Assembly (NCBI GenBank): GCA_029262375.1
Contig: JAJCZM010000022.1
Coordinates: 1-64,000 of the forward strand
Source: Deltaproteobacteria bacterium
GTDB taxonomy: Bacteria; Desulfobacterota; Binatia; UBA1149; SPBQ01
Direction: 5' to 3'
DNA length: 64,000 nt
The notes under the pieces were generated by a model. That model was not told where the DNA came from and did no database searches. It worked only from the letters and a program-made list of their open reading frames with translations. The position numbers and the translations under genes were made by a program. Within the stretch, counting starts at the first letter, position 1. Every line of letters begins with the position of its first letter. Positions 44,836 to 53,500 of the stretch are shown here, one piece after another.

Positions 44836-45978
44836 ATGGCACTGATACTGAATGAAGATCAGCAACTCTTGAAGCAGATGGCCGGCGACTTCGTAAAGAA
44901 CGAATCGCCGACTTCCCGCATTCGGCAGATCCGCGAGAGCGGGGACGAGGTCGGGTTCTCGCGTGAGCTCTGGGGACGCATGGCCGAACTCGGCTGGCAG
45001 GGCATCTTGATCCCGGAACAGTACGGCGGGCTCGGGATGGGCTACGCCGAAATGGCTTGTGTGCTCGAGGAGTGTGGACGAAAGCTGGTACCCGAGCCGT
45101 TGCTCTCTGCAGTGCTGCTCGGTGGGAACGCGGTTCTGCTCGGCGGGAACGAGGCGCAAAAATCAGAACTACTGCCGAAGGTCGCCGACGGCAGCTTACT
45201 GATGACGCTCGCATACCAAGAGAAGGGCTCGCGCTACTCTACTTCGCAAGTTAAGACGGCCGCGACTTCAGCGGCAGGCGGTTACGCCATCAGCGGAGAA
45301 AAGGTGCTGGTGATCGACGGCCATGTCGCCGACAAGCTCGTCGTCTCTGCGCGCACGGCCGGTGTCGTCGACGACCCGGACGGAGTGTCGGTGTTCATGG
45401 TCGATCGCGAGGCAGCCGGCGTCGAGATCGTGCAGCAGACGACGATGCACCTGCGCAATAGTGCCATTGTTCGTCTGCACGACGTTGAGGTCGGTCGCGA
45501 TGCACTTCTCGGAGCAGAGGGCGCGGGCGTGGCGCTGCTCGACGACGTCATCGACCGGGCGACCGTCGGCCTCGCGGCCGAGATGCTCGGTGGATCGTTG
45601 GAAGCCTTCGAAATGACTCTCGAGTATCTCAAGACGCGCAAGCAGTTCGGCGTGTTGATTGGGACGTTCCAGGCTCTCAAACATCGCGCTGCAGAAATGT
45701 TCGTCGAGTTGGAACTCGGGCGTTCCGCCGTGGCCGGTGCTGCACAAGCACTAGACAGCGGCGCAGACGATGCGCGCGCCCTCGTCTCGGTCGCCAAGGC
45801 ACGCGTTTCGGACCTGGCGGTGCTCGTGGGGTATGAGGCGATCCAGATGCACGGCGGCATCGGCATGACCGACGAGCACGACATCGGATTCTATCTCAAG
45901 CGCGCGCGTGGTTCGGAGCTGACATTCGGTGATTCCGCGTTCCATCGCGCACGTTTCGCAACGATTCAGGGCTACTAG
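44836..45978 (+). CDS. Acyl-CoA dehydrogenase-like partner subunit
   Basis: A 380-aa protein with a recognisable acyl-CoA dehydrogenase fold: LIPEQYGGLGMGYAEMACVL, DRATVGLAAEMLGGSLEAFE, TRKQFGVLIGTFQALKHRAA and IQMHGGIGMTDEHDIGFYLK. The region that normally has the catalytic EGT motif reads LTFGDSAFHR, without Glu, so it is probably the non-catalytic partner of the preceding dehydrogenase in an alpha2-beta2 enzyme. A purine-rich Shine-Dalgarno precedes the ATG, and both genes are surely co-transcribed. Confidence 0.9.
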   Translation: MALILNEDQQLLKQMAGDFVKNESPTSRIRQIRESGDEVGFSRELWGRMAELGWQGILIPEQYGGLGMGYAEMACVLEECGRKLVPEPLLSAVLLGGNAVLLGGNEAQKSELLPKVADGSLLMTLAYQEKGSRYSTSQVKTAATSAAGGYAISGEKVLVIDGHVADKLVVSARTAGVVDDPDGVSVFMVDREAAGVEIVQQTTMHLRNSAIVRLHDVEVGRDALLGAEGAGVALLDDVIDRATVGLAAEMLGGSLEAFEMTLEYLKTRKQFGVLIGTFQALKHRAAEMFVELELGRSAVAGAAQALDSGADDARALVSVAKARVSDLAVLVGYEAIQMHGGIGMTDEHDIGFYLKRARGSELTFGDSAFHRARFATIQGY

Positions 45979-46073
45979 GACCGAAATATTCGCGCTCGTT
46001 TTGGTGCGCGCACCGGTGCTATGGTGTCGACGCCTGCGGTGGTCCTGCACTGGGCCGGCCGTGGCCGACAGAA

Positions 46074-49000
46074 GTGGCAATTACTCCGAAACCCGGACCG
46101 ACCAAGCTACCGACTCCGTCTGACGGATCGGTTTGGGACGACCGTGAGCGCGAGTACCTCCGCGCTTCCTTCGATTTTGCGCCCGCCGGCGTCGCGCTCT
46201 TCGACGCCGACGGAGTCGTCCTGCACGCGAACCGAGCCTTCCTCGATATATTTCGCCGGCCGCAGGAGTTCCTCGGGATGCAGGCCGACGAAGCACTCGG
46301 GCATCCGGATGACCAAGGATTTTCCGAAGAGATCCATCGGCGTATGGGGGCGGGCGAAGTCGATCATTGCTCTTTCGAGAAGCGTTACGTCATCGACGAC
46401 GAGAGGGTGATTTGGACGCGTGTGGATGTCTCCGCAGTCGAAGGGGACGCCGACGTGGGGCGGTTCTTCGTTGCCCACGTACGCGACGTCACCAAGCGCA
46501 AGCGGGCCGAAGAAGAAGCCAGGCTGTCGGCCAATCGCTTTAGCGAGGCGTTCAGTAACGCGCCGGTTGGGATGGCGCTTCGAAGTCTCGAGGGACACTC
46601 GGTTTGGGTGAATCGGGCGATGCAGCAGATGCTCGGGTATCCAGCCGATCACTACAGTGGTTCGCTGTTGACCAACATGGTGCATCCCGACGACCTGCGC
46701 TCGGTCAACGATGAACTGCCCGGGCTCCTCACCGGTGCGAAAGACAGCGTGTTGCGCGATCTTCGTCTCGTGCACGCAGACGGGCGAATTCTGCACGGCC
46801 AGGTGCATCTGTCGGTCGTGCGCGATGCGACGGGTGAACCGCAGTACGTCATTTCTCAAGTCGTCGATATCACTGCGCGCAAGCGCGCAGAGTCCGAGCT
46901 TCATCAGCGCGCTGAATTTGACCGAGTTGTCACGGCACTCGCTACCAATTTCATCAATCTGCCGATCGATCGTGTGGATACCGGTGTTGTTCGCGCGCTC
47001 GAGCAGGTCGCTCGTTTCGTAGGCGCGAATCGAGCGGCAGTCGTGCTCTATCGCGACGATACCTCCGCGGATGTCGGACTGCGGCACGAGTGGGCCGCGC
47101 CGGGCCTGGACTCCATACGCGCGATATCGGGTGTGCATGTTTGGGATTTTATGGCGGCGTCGCTGCTCGCGGGCCAGACGGTCTTCGAGAATGACCTCGT
47201 CGAAGACCCACCGGTGCGCGACAAGACGCGCGACTATCTGGTGGATCAGGGGATTCGCGCGTTCGTAGCCGTTCCTTTCGACGGCGGGCGACAGGCAGGC
47301 CTGATCGGGTTCTCGTCGTCCAGCGCGACACAGTGGGATGTCGAAAGGCTGGCCCTATTACGAATCGGCGCAGAAATGATTTCGAACGTGCTCGAGCGTC
47401 GCGTCGCCGATCATATTCTGCGTGAGAGCGGCGAGCGCTTGCAGCAGATGGCCGACAACGTGCAGACGCTCTTCTGGGTCTGCAAGCCCGAGAATCTGGA
47501 ATTCGTGTACGCGAGCAAGGGCCTGGCCACGATCTTCGACCCGGCCCCCACTGCGACCCTTGATCAGGCGGCGATGATCCGTCGCGATCGCATGATACAT
47601 CCCGACGACTTCCAGCTGGTAGTGGACGGCTTCTCGCGTGGCTGTAAGCAGCGTACGTCGTACGAGTATCGGCTACGATGCCACGATGGCGAGGTGCGTT
47701 GGCTGCGCACGCGCTGTTTCCCCGTGCCCGACGGAGACGGCGAGACTGCGCTGGTGGCCGGTGTCACTGACGACATCACCGAAGAGAAACACTTTGCCGA
47801 GGAACTGGCCTACCACGCGCGTTTCGAGCGCTTGATCTCCGAACTGGCGACGGGCTTCATCGATGTGCCCGTGGAGGCCGTTGACGACGGGATCGAGAGA
47901 GCATTGCGGTTGGTAGGGGAGTTCGCCGGCGTAGATATCGCGTACTTCACGATTCTCGCTACCGATCACAGCACGTTGGGTGATAGCTTCGCGTGGACCT
48001 CGGCCCAAGGTGCCCCGTACCGGGGCGAACTGAATCAGTTCACCCTGGCCGACTATCCGTGGACGCGTGCACAACTCGAGAGAGGCGAGCGGATCCACGT
48101 CGCAGATGTCGAAACCGACTTTCCGGAAGCGGCTCGCTCCGAGCAACTGGCGGCGCGTGCCGTCGATCTACGCAGCTGCGTTACGTATCCGATCATACGT
48201 AAAGGGGAGCTAGTGGCGATGCTCGGATTCAGCTCACTCGGCGAACCCAAACGCTGGACCGAGGAGGCGCTGGCAATCGTGGACGTCGTCGTGACGATGT
48301 TTGCGAACGTGTTGGAGCGTCGGCGTACGGAGCAAGAGTTGGCCCATCGTGCCGAGTTCGAGCGCCTGATCGGGCACCTTGCGATGGACCTCGTCAATCT
48401 CCCCGACGCGGAACTCGACGATGGGCTGGTCGGTGCACTGCGCGAGCTTGCTGCGTTTACCGGCTTCCACACCGTCTCGATCTTTCAGATTGATGCCGGC
48501 GGCCGCACTATCTCATGCACGCACGAATGGGCATCACGACCGAGTGCTGAGCGATTCGAGGCTGTTCAGAACATTGCGATCTCAGACATGCAATGGGGGG
48601 TCTCGCATCTGTCCACCCGCACGTCCGTCCACGCAGTGAGGGTCTCTGAGCTTCCACCCGAAGCGCAAGCGGAACGCGAGCTGCTCGAACGGATCGGCGT
48701 TCGATTCACGGTGCGCGTCGCGCTGTTCGGCTCCAGCGGTCAACGCGGCTTCGTTGCGTTCTCGACCGGGAGCGATCGCCCGGGCGTGAACGAAGATATC
48801 TTCGCATCGTTGCGTATCGCGGCCGAGCTGCTCGCCAATGCACTCGAGCGCCGCAGGGCCGAACGCGCGGTTCACGAACACCAGGCAGAGCTGGCACACA
48901 CGTTACGGTTGGGGACCATGGGGGAACTCGCACCGTGGCTGGCACACGAACTCAACCAGCCCCTGTCGGCCATCAGTTCGTTCGCACGAGGCTGCCAGCG

Positions 49001-49595
49001 TCGATTGGCGTCGGGCAACGTCGATATCGCGGAGCTGATGGAGGTGACCGAGCAGATGTCGCGCCAAGCGATGCGCGCCGGAGAAGTGGTGCAAAGTCTG
49101 AGGCGCCACGTGCGCAAACAGGAGCCGCGTCGAGAGTGGTACGCGATCAACGAGCTCGTGTCCTCGGCGCTTGCTCTCGTGCGGCCCGAGGCGCTCGAAC
49201 TCGGAGTCGAGATCGTGACGTATTTCGACACGGAACCGTCCTGGGTTCAGGTTGATCCGATCCAGACCGAACAAGTTGTTCTGAACCTCGTGCGCAACGG
49301 GTTCGATGCCATGAGCAACGGGACGGCGGAGACGAAACAGATTCACGTTGCGACGCGATGCGCAGACGCTTTCGTCGAGGTCAGCGTCACCGATAGCGGC
49401 GCGGGGTTCGAAACGGCCGATGCCGACGCTCTTTTCGAGGCATTTAGCAGTACGAAGAGTTCCGGGCTCGGCCTAGGGCTTTCCCTATCGCGATCCATCG
49501 TGGAGGCGCACGGGGGGCGGATTTGGGGCGAGTCGGTCAAGGGCGAAGGCGCGACATTCGCATTTACCGTTCCCAGAACCGTGAAACCTCGGTGA
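46074..49595 (+). CDS. Large PAS/GAF sensor histidine kinase (FixL-like)
   Basis: An 1173-aa soluble kinase. PAS domains are visible at about residues 28-145 (FDFAPAGVALFDADG), 152-270 (FSNAPVGMALRSLEG, ending in VVDITARKRAE) and 450-570 (HPDDFQLVVDG, ending VTDDITEEKHF). Three GAF domains lie at about 285-440, 590-745 and 760-930, each opened by a similar RAEFDRVV/ARFERLI/RAEFERLI helix, as if by duplication. The kinase core has LAHELNQPLSAISSF with His958 and an ATPase domain ending SSGLGLGLSLSRSIVEAHGG. The GTG at 46074 is chosen. It pairs with the FixJ-like regulator downstream. The signal sensed is unknown. Confidence 0.88.
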   Translation: MAITPKPGPTKLPTPSDGSVWDDREREYLRASFDFAPAGVALFDADGVVLHANRAFLDIFRRPQEFLGMQADEALGHPDDQGFSEEIHRRMGAGEVDHCSFEKRYVIDDERVIWTRVDVSAVEGDADVGRFFVAHVRDVTKRKRAEEEARLSANRFSEAFSNAPVGMALRSLEGHSVWVNRAMQQMLGYPADHYSGSLLTNMVHPDDLRSVNDELPGLLTGAKDSVLRDLRLVHADGRILHGQVHLSVVRDATGEPQYVISQVVDITARKRAESELHQRAEFDRVVTALATNFINLPIDRVDTGVVRALEQVARFVGANRAAVVLYRDDTSADVGLRHEWAAPGLDSIRAISGVHVWDFMAASLLAGQTVFENDLVEDPPVRDKTRDYLVDQGIRAFVAVPFDGGRQAGLIGFSSSSATQWDVERLALLRIGAEMISNVLERRVADHILRESGERLQQMADNVQTLFWVCKPENLEFVYASKGLATIFDPAPTATLDQAAMIRRDRMIHPDDFQLVVDGFSRGCKQRTSYEYRLRCHDGEVRWLRTRCFPVPDGDGETALVAGVTDDITEEKHFAEELAYHARFERLISELATGFIDVPVEAVDDGIERALRLVGEFAGVDIAYFTILATDHSTLGDSFAWTSAQGAPYRGELNQFTLADYPWTRAQLERGERIHVADVETDFPEAARSEQLAARAVDLRSCVTYPIIRKGELVAMLGFSSLGEPKRWTEEALAIVDVVVTMFANVLERRRTEQELAHRAEFERLIGHLAMDLVNLPDAELDDGLVGALRELAAFTGFHTVSIFQIDAGGRTISCTHEWASRPSAERFEAVQNIAISDMQWGVSHLSTRTSVHAVRVSELPPEAQAERELLERIGVRFTVRVALFGSSGQRGFVAFSTGSDRPGVNEDIFASLRIAAELLANALERRRAERAVHEHQAELAHTLRLGTMGELAPWLAHELNQPLSAISSFARGCQRRLASGNVDIAELMEVTEQMSRQAMRAGEVVQSLRRHVRKQEPRREWYAINELVSSALALVRPEALELGVEIVTYFDTEPSWVQVDPIQTEQVVLNLVRNGFDAMSNGTAETKQIHVATRCADAFVEVSVTDSGAGFETADADALFEAFSSTKSSGLGLGLSLSRSIVEAHGGRIWGESVKGEGATFAFTVPRTVKPR

Positions 49596-49715
49596 TGATG
49601 CGAAGTGAAACAGGTTCTCGCACTGTCGAAACGTCTATGTGGCGCGTGTAGATAGCCGGAATGAGTAGCTTTTCGCTTGTCTGGCGAACACCGATGTGGT
49701 TCGCTGAGGGCTGAC

Positions 49716-50384
49716 ATGGATACAGCACTAGCAAGCGCGACGGTTTTTATCGTAGATGACGATCCTGCGATGCGGGATTCAATGAGTTTCTTGGTCCGCT
49801 CCGTTGGGATGGCCGTTGAAACGTTCGCCAGCGCCCAAGAGTTCCTCGATGCCTACGATCCTGAGCGACCGGGCTGTCTCGTTTTCGACGTACGAATGCC
49901 CGGGATGAGCGGGCTCGAACTCCAGGAGTTTCTGTCTGAGCGCGGAATACGTTCTCCGGTAATCATGGTGACCGGCTACGGAGACGTGCCAATGGCAGTG
50001 CGCGCCCTCAAAGGCGGTGCAGTCGACTTTCTCGAGAAGCCGTTCACCGATCAAGAACTGCTCGAAACCATCAACGAAGCGATCGAACGCGATTACCGCC
50101 AGCGCGGGAAAGAGTCTGAACGCTCTAAGGTGGAAGAACGGATCGCTCGACTCACGCCGCGTGAGCGCGAGGTTATGGATCTCGTCATCGACGGGAAGCC
50201 GAACAAAGTGATCGCTGCGGAACTCGAATTGAGTCCGAAGACGGTGGAAGTCCATCGCTCACGCGTGATGGCGAAAATGCAAGTGAGTTCGTTGGCTGCC
50301 TTGCTGCAAACCGTTCTCAGTTACCGCATGGGCGGTAAAGACGGCGGTGGGGGCGCGGACGCTACGCGCCCCGTGACGCCTTAG
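49716..50384 (+). CDS. FixJ-family response regulator
   Basis: The ATG at 49716 gives 222 aa. The receiver has FIVDDDPAMRDSMSFL, phosphorylated Asp58 in VFDVRMPG, VMVTGYGD and EKPFTDQEL. A LuxR-type DNA-binding domain follows: ARLTPREREVMDLVIDGKPN then KVIAAELELSPKTVEVHRSR. It is the output partner of the large PAS/GAF kinase, 120 bases downstream of it, as in fixLJ. Its stop overlaps the stop of the convergent sulfatase-like gene (bases TTAG). Confidence 0.93.
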   Translation: MDTALASATVFIVDDDPAMRDSMSFLVRSVGMAVETFASAQEFLDAYDPERPGCLVFDVRMPGMSGLELQEFLSERGIRSPVIMVTGYGDVPMAVRALKGGAVDFLEKPFTDQELLETINEAIERDYRQRGKESERSKVEERIARLTPREREVMDLVIDGKPNKVIAAELELSPKTVEVHRSRVMAKMQVSSLAALLQTVLSYRMGGKDGGGGADATRPVTP

Positions 50385-52414
50385 TCTCCTACGTAGCCCA
50401 ACGCTTTGAGCGCTTCCATCGTGTCGTCGTCTATGTCGATGCGATTGGCCCCGTGACTGAGCACGTTGATGCGGCGGTTCTCGGTCCACTGGTCGTCCAG
50501 GAAAGCCGCTAGAATATCGAGTTCACCGCGCGTGCGGACCTGAGTCATCGGAGCGATATCTTCCAATTCGCCCGCATCGATTTCTATGTCGTATCGCTCG
50601 ACCGGTGTCTGTTTCGGGTGCGTGATACGATTGAAGTGCTGAATGACCTTCGACTCGCTCGTGCGTCGACCCACCTGCAGATTGAATCCACGTTTGTCTA
50701 GGAACGCCGAGTAGATCGCTGTGCGTCCGCTTCGGCGACCGGCCATCAGCGGTGCCATCGAAATGCCTTGCATGCCATCGGTTGCGTCGATGCCCGCCAG
50801 TTCGAGCATCGTCGGCATGAGGTCGACGAGAGTGACCTGCTCGTCGACAACCGTTCCGGCATGCGCACGATCAGGCAAACGGACGATCATGGGGACGCGT
50901 AGTACCTCGTCGTAAAGCGTGCGGTGGTGTCCCTTGTTGCCATGCTCGAAAAACTCATCGCCGTGGTCCGACACGATCAGCACGATCGTGTCGTCGTGCA
51001 GGCCTAGCTCCCTGAGCTGGTCGAGCAGGATGCCGATGTGGTCGTCCGCGTAGCGAATCTCGCCATCATATAGCGCTAGGATGTGATCGAGATCGCGCTT
51101 GTCCATGTTCGCGTTGACATCTTTGCGTTCGATGAAGTGGTTGCCGTCCATCTCGCCTTCATAGTCGTCGTCGAACATGGTGTCGTAGGGGGGCGGCGGC
51201 GTGTAGTCGTAGTGCGCGTCGAAATTGTGAACGAACATGAAGAAAGGCTCGTCCTTGTTGTCCTCGAGCCAGTCGACGGCGAGTTCCGTGAGCTCTTTCG
51301 ATACGATCGCGGAGCGTGCTTCGGCGCGATGTCCGTACTCGCTGCTCAGGTCGCGATAGACGTCCATGCCTCGCGAGTAGCCGTAGTGAGCCGCCAGGTA
51401 GGGAGCGGATACGAAGCCTGCGGTCGCGTAGCCGGCGGCTTTCATCACCTCGCCCATCGTCGGTACTTGGTCGCTCAGTGTGTAGCTCTCGTGCATCACA
51501 CCATGAGCGATCTGATATCGGCCGGTGAACATTGTCAGGTGGGTCGGTAGCGTCCACGAAGATGTAGACATCGCGTTCGCAAAGCGGATGCCGTCGGCCG
51601 CTACTTTGTCCATGGTCGGCGTCGTATTGCGCTCATAGCCGTAGCAACCGACGTGGTCGGCCCTCAGGCTGTCGATCGAGATCAGCAGGATATTGTATTT
51701 GCCCTGCTTCGCATGGTTGTTCGGAAGAGGCGACGCCGCCGTGTTGGTTTGCTCATGCTGCGATGTCGGCGTTGTGGGGAGTGTCATCAGAGCAGCGGCT
51801 GTCGTGATGAGCAGCAACGTGAGGACGATCGTCAGGCGTCGACGATATCGGCGCGTGAAGCGTGGGATGAGAGCGAGAGTCAGCAGGCTCGAAACGAAGA
51901 ATACCGCAGCTGCAACGGCCGTCCCGTCTATGACCAAACTGCGCAGGCGGTAGCCGATCGCGCTCAAGCTCGGATCGTCGTGTAGTTCGAGCGGCGGTAG
52001 GACGAGGGCCGTGTGAACAGCGAAGCCGACCAGAATCCAACCGGCGACATACGTGCGCGCGCGCAATTCCGAGCGTGGCGCAAGGACCGTCCATACGAAT
52101 CCGCCTGCCGTGCCGACGAGTATTGCCATCGCGACGCCGATAGGAAACAGCTGCGCGAACACGGCGACGTGGTGAACGGTCGCGGTCGGTAGGAATGTGG
52201 ACGGGAGTTCGGGCATCCAGTAGAGCCACTCGGAGAACTGGAATCGCAGCTTCGCGAGAAAATCGTAGAGCTGGGTAGGATAGAAGTCGTACGGCGGCAT
52301 GATCTGGCCCTTGAAGACCCATGCCAGCGCGAACGTTTCCACGAACACCTGTATCGTTGCTAGGAGTAGGAGCGAGCAGATCGAATACTTGAAATGTCGG
52401 ACTATTCGCTTCAC
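50381..52414 (-). CDS. Membrane-bound sulfatase-like protein (alkaline phosphatase superfamily)
   Basis: A 677-aa protein with about five N-terminal membrane helices (residues about 10-230), then a periplasmic alkaline-phosphatase-superfamily domain. ISIDSLRADHVGCYGY is the metal-binding start. The nucleophile region is SSWTLPTHLTMFTG and has Thr or Ser in place of the Cys of formylglycine sulfatases. FVHNFDAHYDYTPPP and VSDHGDEFFEHGNKG hold further ligands, and the C-terminus ends in ALKALGYVGD. It may be a phosphoglycerol or phosphoethanolamine transferase-like enzyme rather than a true sulfatase. It overlaps the upstream glycosyltransferase gene by four bases. Confidence 0.85.
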   Translation of the reverse strand: MKRIVRHFKYSICSLLLLATIQVFVETFALAWVFKGQIMPPYDFYPTQLYDFLAKLRFQFSEWLYWMPELPSTFLPTATVHHVAVFAQLFPIGVAMAILVGTAGGFVWTVLAPRSELRARTYVAGWILVGFAVHTALVLPPLELHDDPSLSAIGYRLRSLVIDGTAVAAAVFFVSSLLTLALIPRFTRRYRRRLTIVLTLLLITTAAALMTLPTTPTSQHEQTNTAASPLPNNHAKQGKYNILLISIDSLRADHVGCYGYERNTTPTMDKVAADGIRFANAMSTSSWTLPTHLTMFTGRYQIAHGVMHESYTLSDQVPTMGEVMKAAGYATAGFVSAPYLAAHYGYSRGMDVYRDLSSEYGHRAEARSAIVSKELTELAVDWLEDNKDEPFFMFVHNFDAHYDYTPPPPYDTMFDDDYEGEMDGNHFIERKDVNANMDKRDLDHILALYDGEIRYADDHIGILLDQLRELGLHDDTIVLIVSDHGDEFFEHGNKGHHRTLYDEVLRVPMIVRLPDRAHAGTVVDEQVTLVDLMPTMLELAGIDATDGMQGISMAPLMAGRRSGRTAIYSAFLDKRGFNLQVGRRTSESKVIQHFNRITHPKQTPVERYDIEIDAGELEDIAPMTQVRTRGELDILAAFLDDQWTENRRINVLSHGANRIDIDDDTMEALKALGYVGD

Positions 52415-53496
52415 GCGCCTCGCCCTTGCTCGGCAACCGGCTTACCGAAGCGTACGACACTCGGGTCGCGGGCGATCCAGAGGACGAGCGACCACAGGAA
52501 GCTCAGGCTGTAGGTGAGATCGCATACGATGCCGATGACGGCGCAGAAAACACGATCGAGTCCGCCGAGCCAGCGGCCGGAACTCAGGAAGTAGTAGGCC
52601 GCGCGCGCACCTAGCATCAGCGCCAGAAGTGTTCCGGCCAGCGGCCAGACAGGAATCAACGCCGCGAGGCCGATCGTCGTCGGGCCGAGCACGATTTGAA
52701 TGAATCGGTGCCAAATTCGCGACCGGCGATTGGCCTGGTTCCCGGTCATGACGTGGTGACCAAGACCGTACTTCAAGAAGATGTAGCCTTGACCGTTGGC
52801 GTACTTGTACTGCTTCTTGATGACCTTGTAGAGGTTGTCTTCCGTCTGGCCGAAGTCGAGTGCGAAGCGAATGCGCTTGTCCTGAATCAATCGATAGCCT
52901 AGTTGGCGGATTCGCGCCGAGATGTCCTGGTCTTCCGTCGAGTTGTACAGACCCTCGAACCAGAAACCGATCTCCTCGAGCGCCTTGTATCGGACGAGAT
53001 CGCAACGCGTCTCGATAAACGGCACCTCGAAGACCTCGTCTTCCGAGTCGGTCACGTCGAGAAGGTTCACCGTCGTGAAGATGCGTTGGATCGTGTCGAG
53101 CTTGTCGAGGTGGTCGAAGATGCCCTGACCGGATACTGCGGCGAGCGTTGGGTCGCTCATGTGAACCAGCGCCTTGGTGATGTGATACGGGTCTGTCATG
53201 CAGCAGTCGCTGGCCATGAGTATGACGAACTCGCCCGTGGCCTTGGAAGTTCCGATATTGTAGGCGCCGGCGGTACCGCGATTCTTCTCGTTGAACACCG
53301 CTTGAATTCGGTCGCCGTACGACCTCAGGATCTCGGCAGTCGAGTCCTGCGACTCGTCATCGACGACGATGCACTCGACGTTCGGATGCGTTTGTGTGAA
53401 CACGGAGTCGATCGCGCGCGCGATCGTCAGTTCTCCGTTGAACACAGGGATCACCACGGAAACCAGTGGTTGCTCGACTTGCGTCTCTTCAGTCAT
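52411..53496 (-). CDS. Family 2 glycosyltransferase
   Basis: A 361-aa protein. The GT-A catalytic domain includes VSVVIPVFNGELTIARAIDS, CIVVDDESQDST, NRGTAGAYNIG, VILMASDCC (a variant of the DXD region) and STEDQDISARIRQLG. Two C-terminal membrane helices (about residues 262-345) anchor it. It would transfer a sugar from a nucleotide- or lipid-linked donor to a cell-envelope acceptor. It lies between a GT39-like gene and the sulfatase-like gene in one operon, a likely surface polysaccharide or glycolipid unit. Confidence 0.9.
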   Translation of the reverse strand: MTEETQVEQPLVSVVIPVFNGELTIARAIDSVFTQTHPNVECIVVDDESQDSTAEILRSYGDRIQAVFNEKNRGTAGAYNIGTSKATGEFVILMASDCCMTDPYHITKALVHMSDPTLAAVSGQGIFDHLDKLDTIQRIFTTVNLLDVTDSEDEVFEVPFIETRCDLVRYKALEEIGFWFEGLYNSTEDQDISARIRQLGYRLIQDKRIRFALDFGQTEDNLYKVIKKQYKYANGQGYIFLKYGLGHHVMTGNQANRRSRIWHRFIQIVLGPTTIGLAALIPVWPLAGTLLALMLGARAAYYFLSSGRWLGGLDRVFCAVIGIVCDLTYSLSFLWSLVLWIARDPSVVRFGKPVAEQGRGA

Positions 53497-53500
53497 TCAC

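Noticed and set aside
46107-47138. Minus-strand frame of 343 codons
   Set aside because: It is antisense to the PAS region of the large kinase and shows no protein family features.
50381-52414. True formylglycine-type sulfatase
   Set aside because: The C/S-x-P-x-R signature is absent; the nucleophile region reads SSWTLPTH, so only superfamily membership is claimed.
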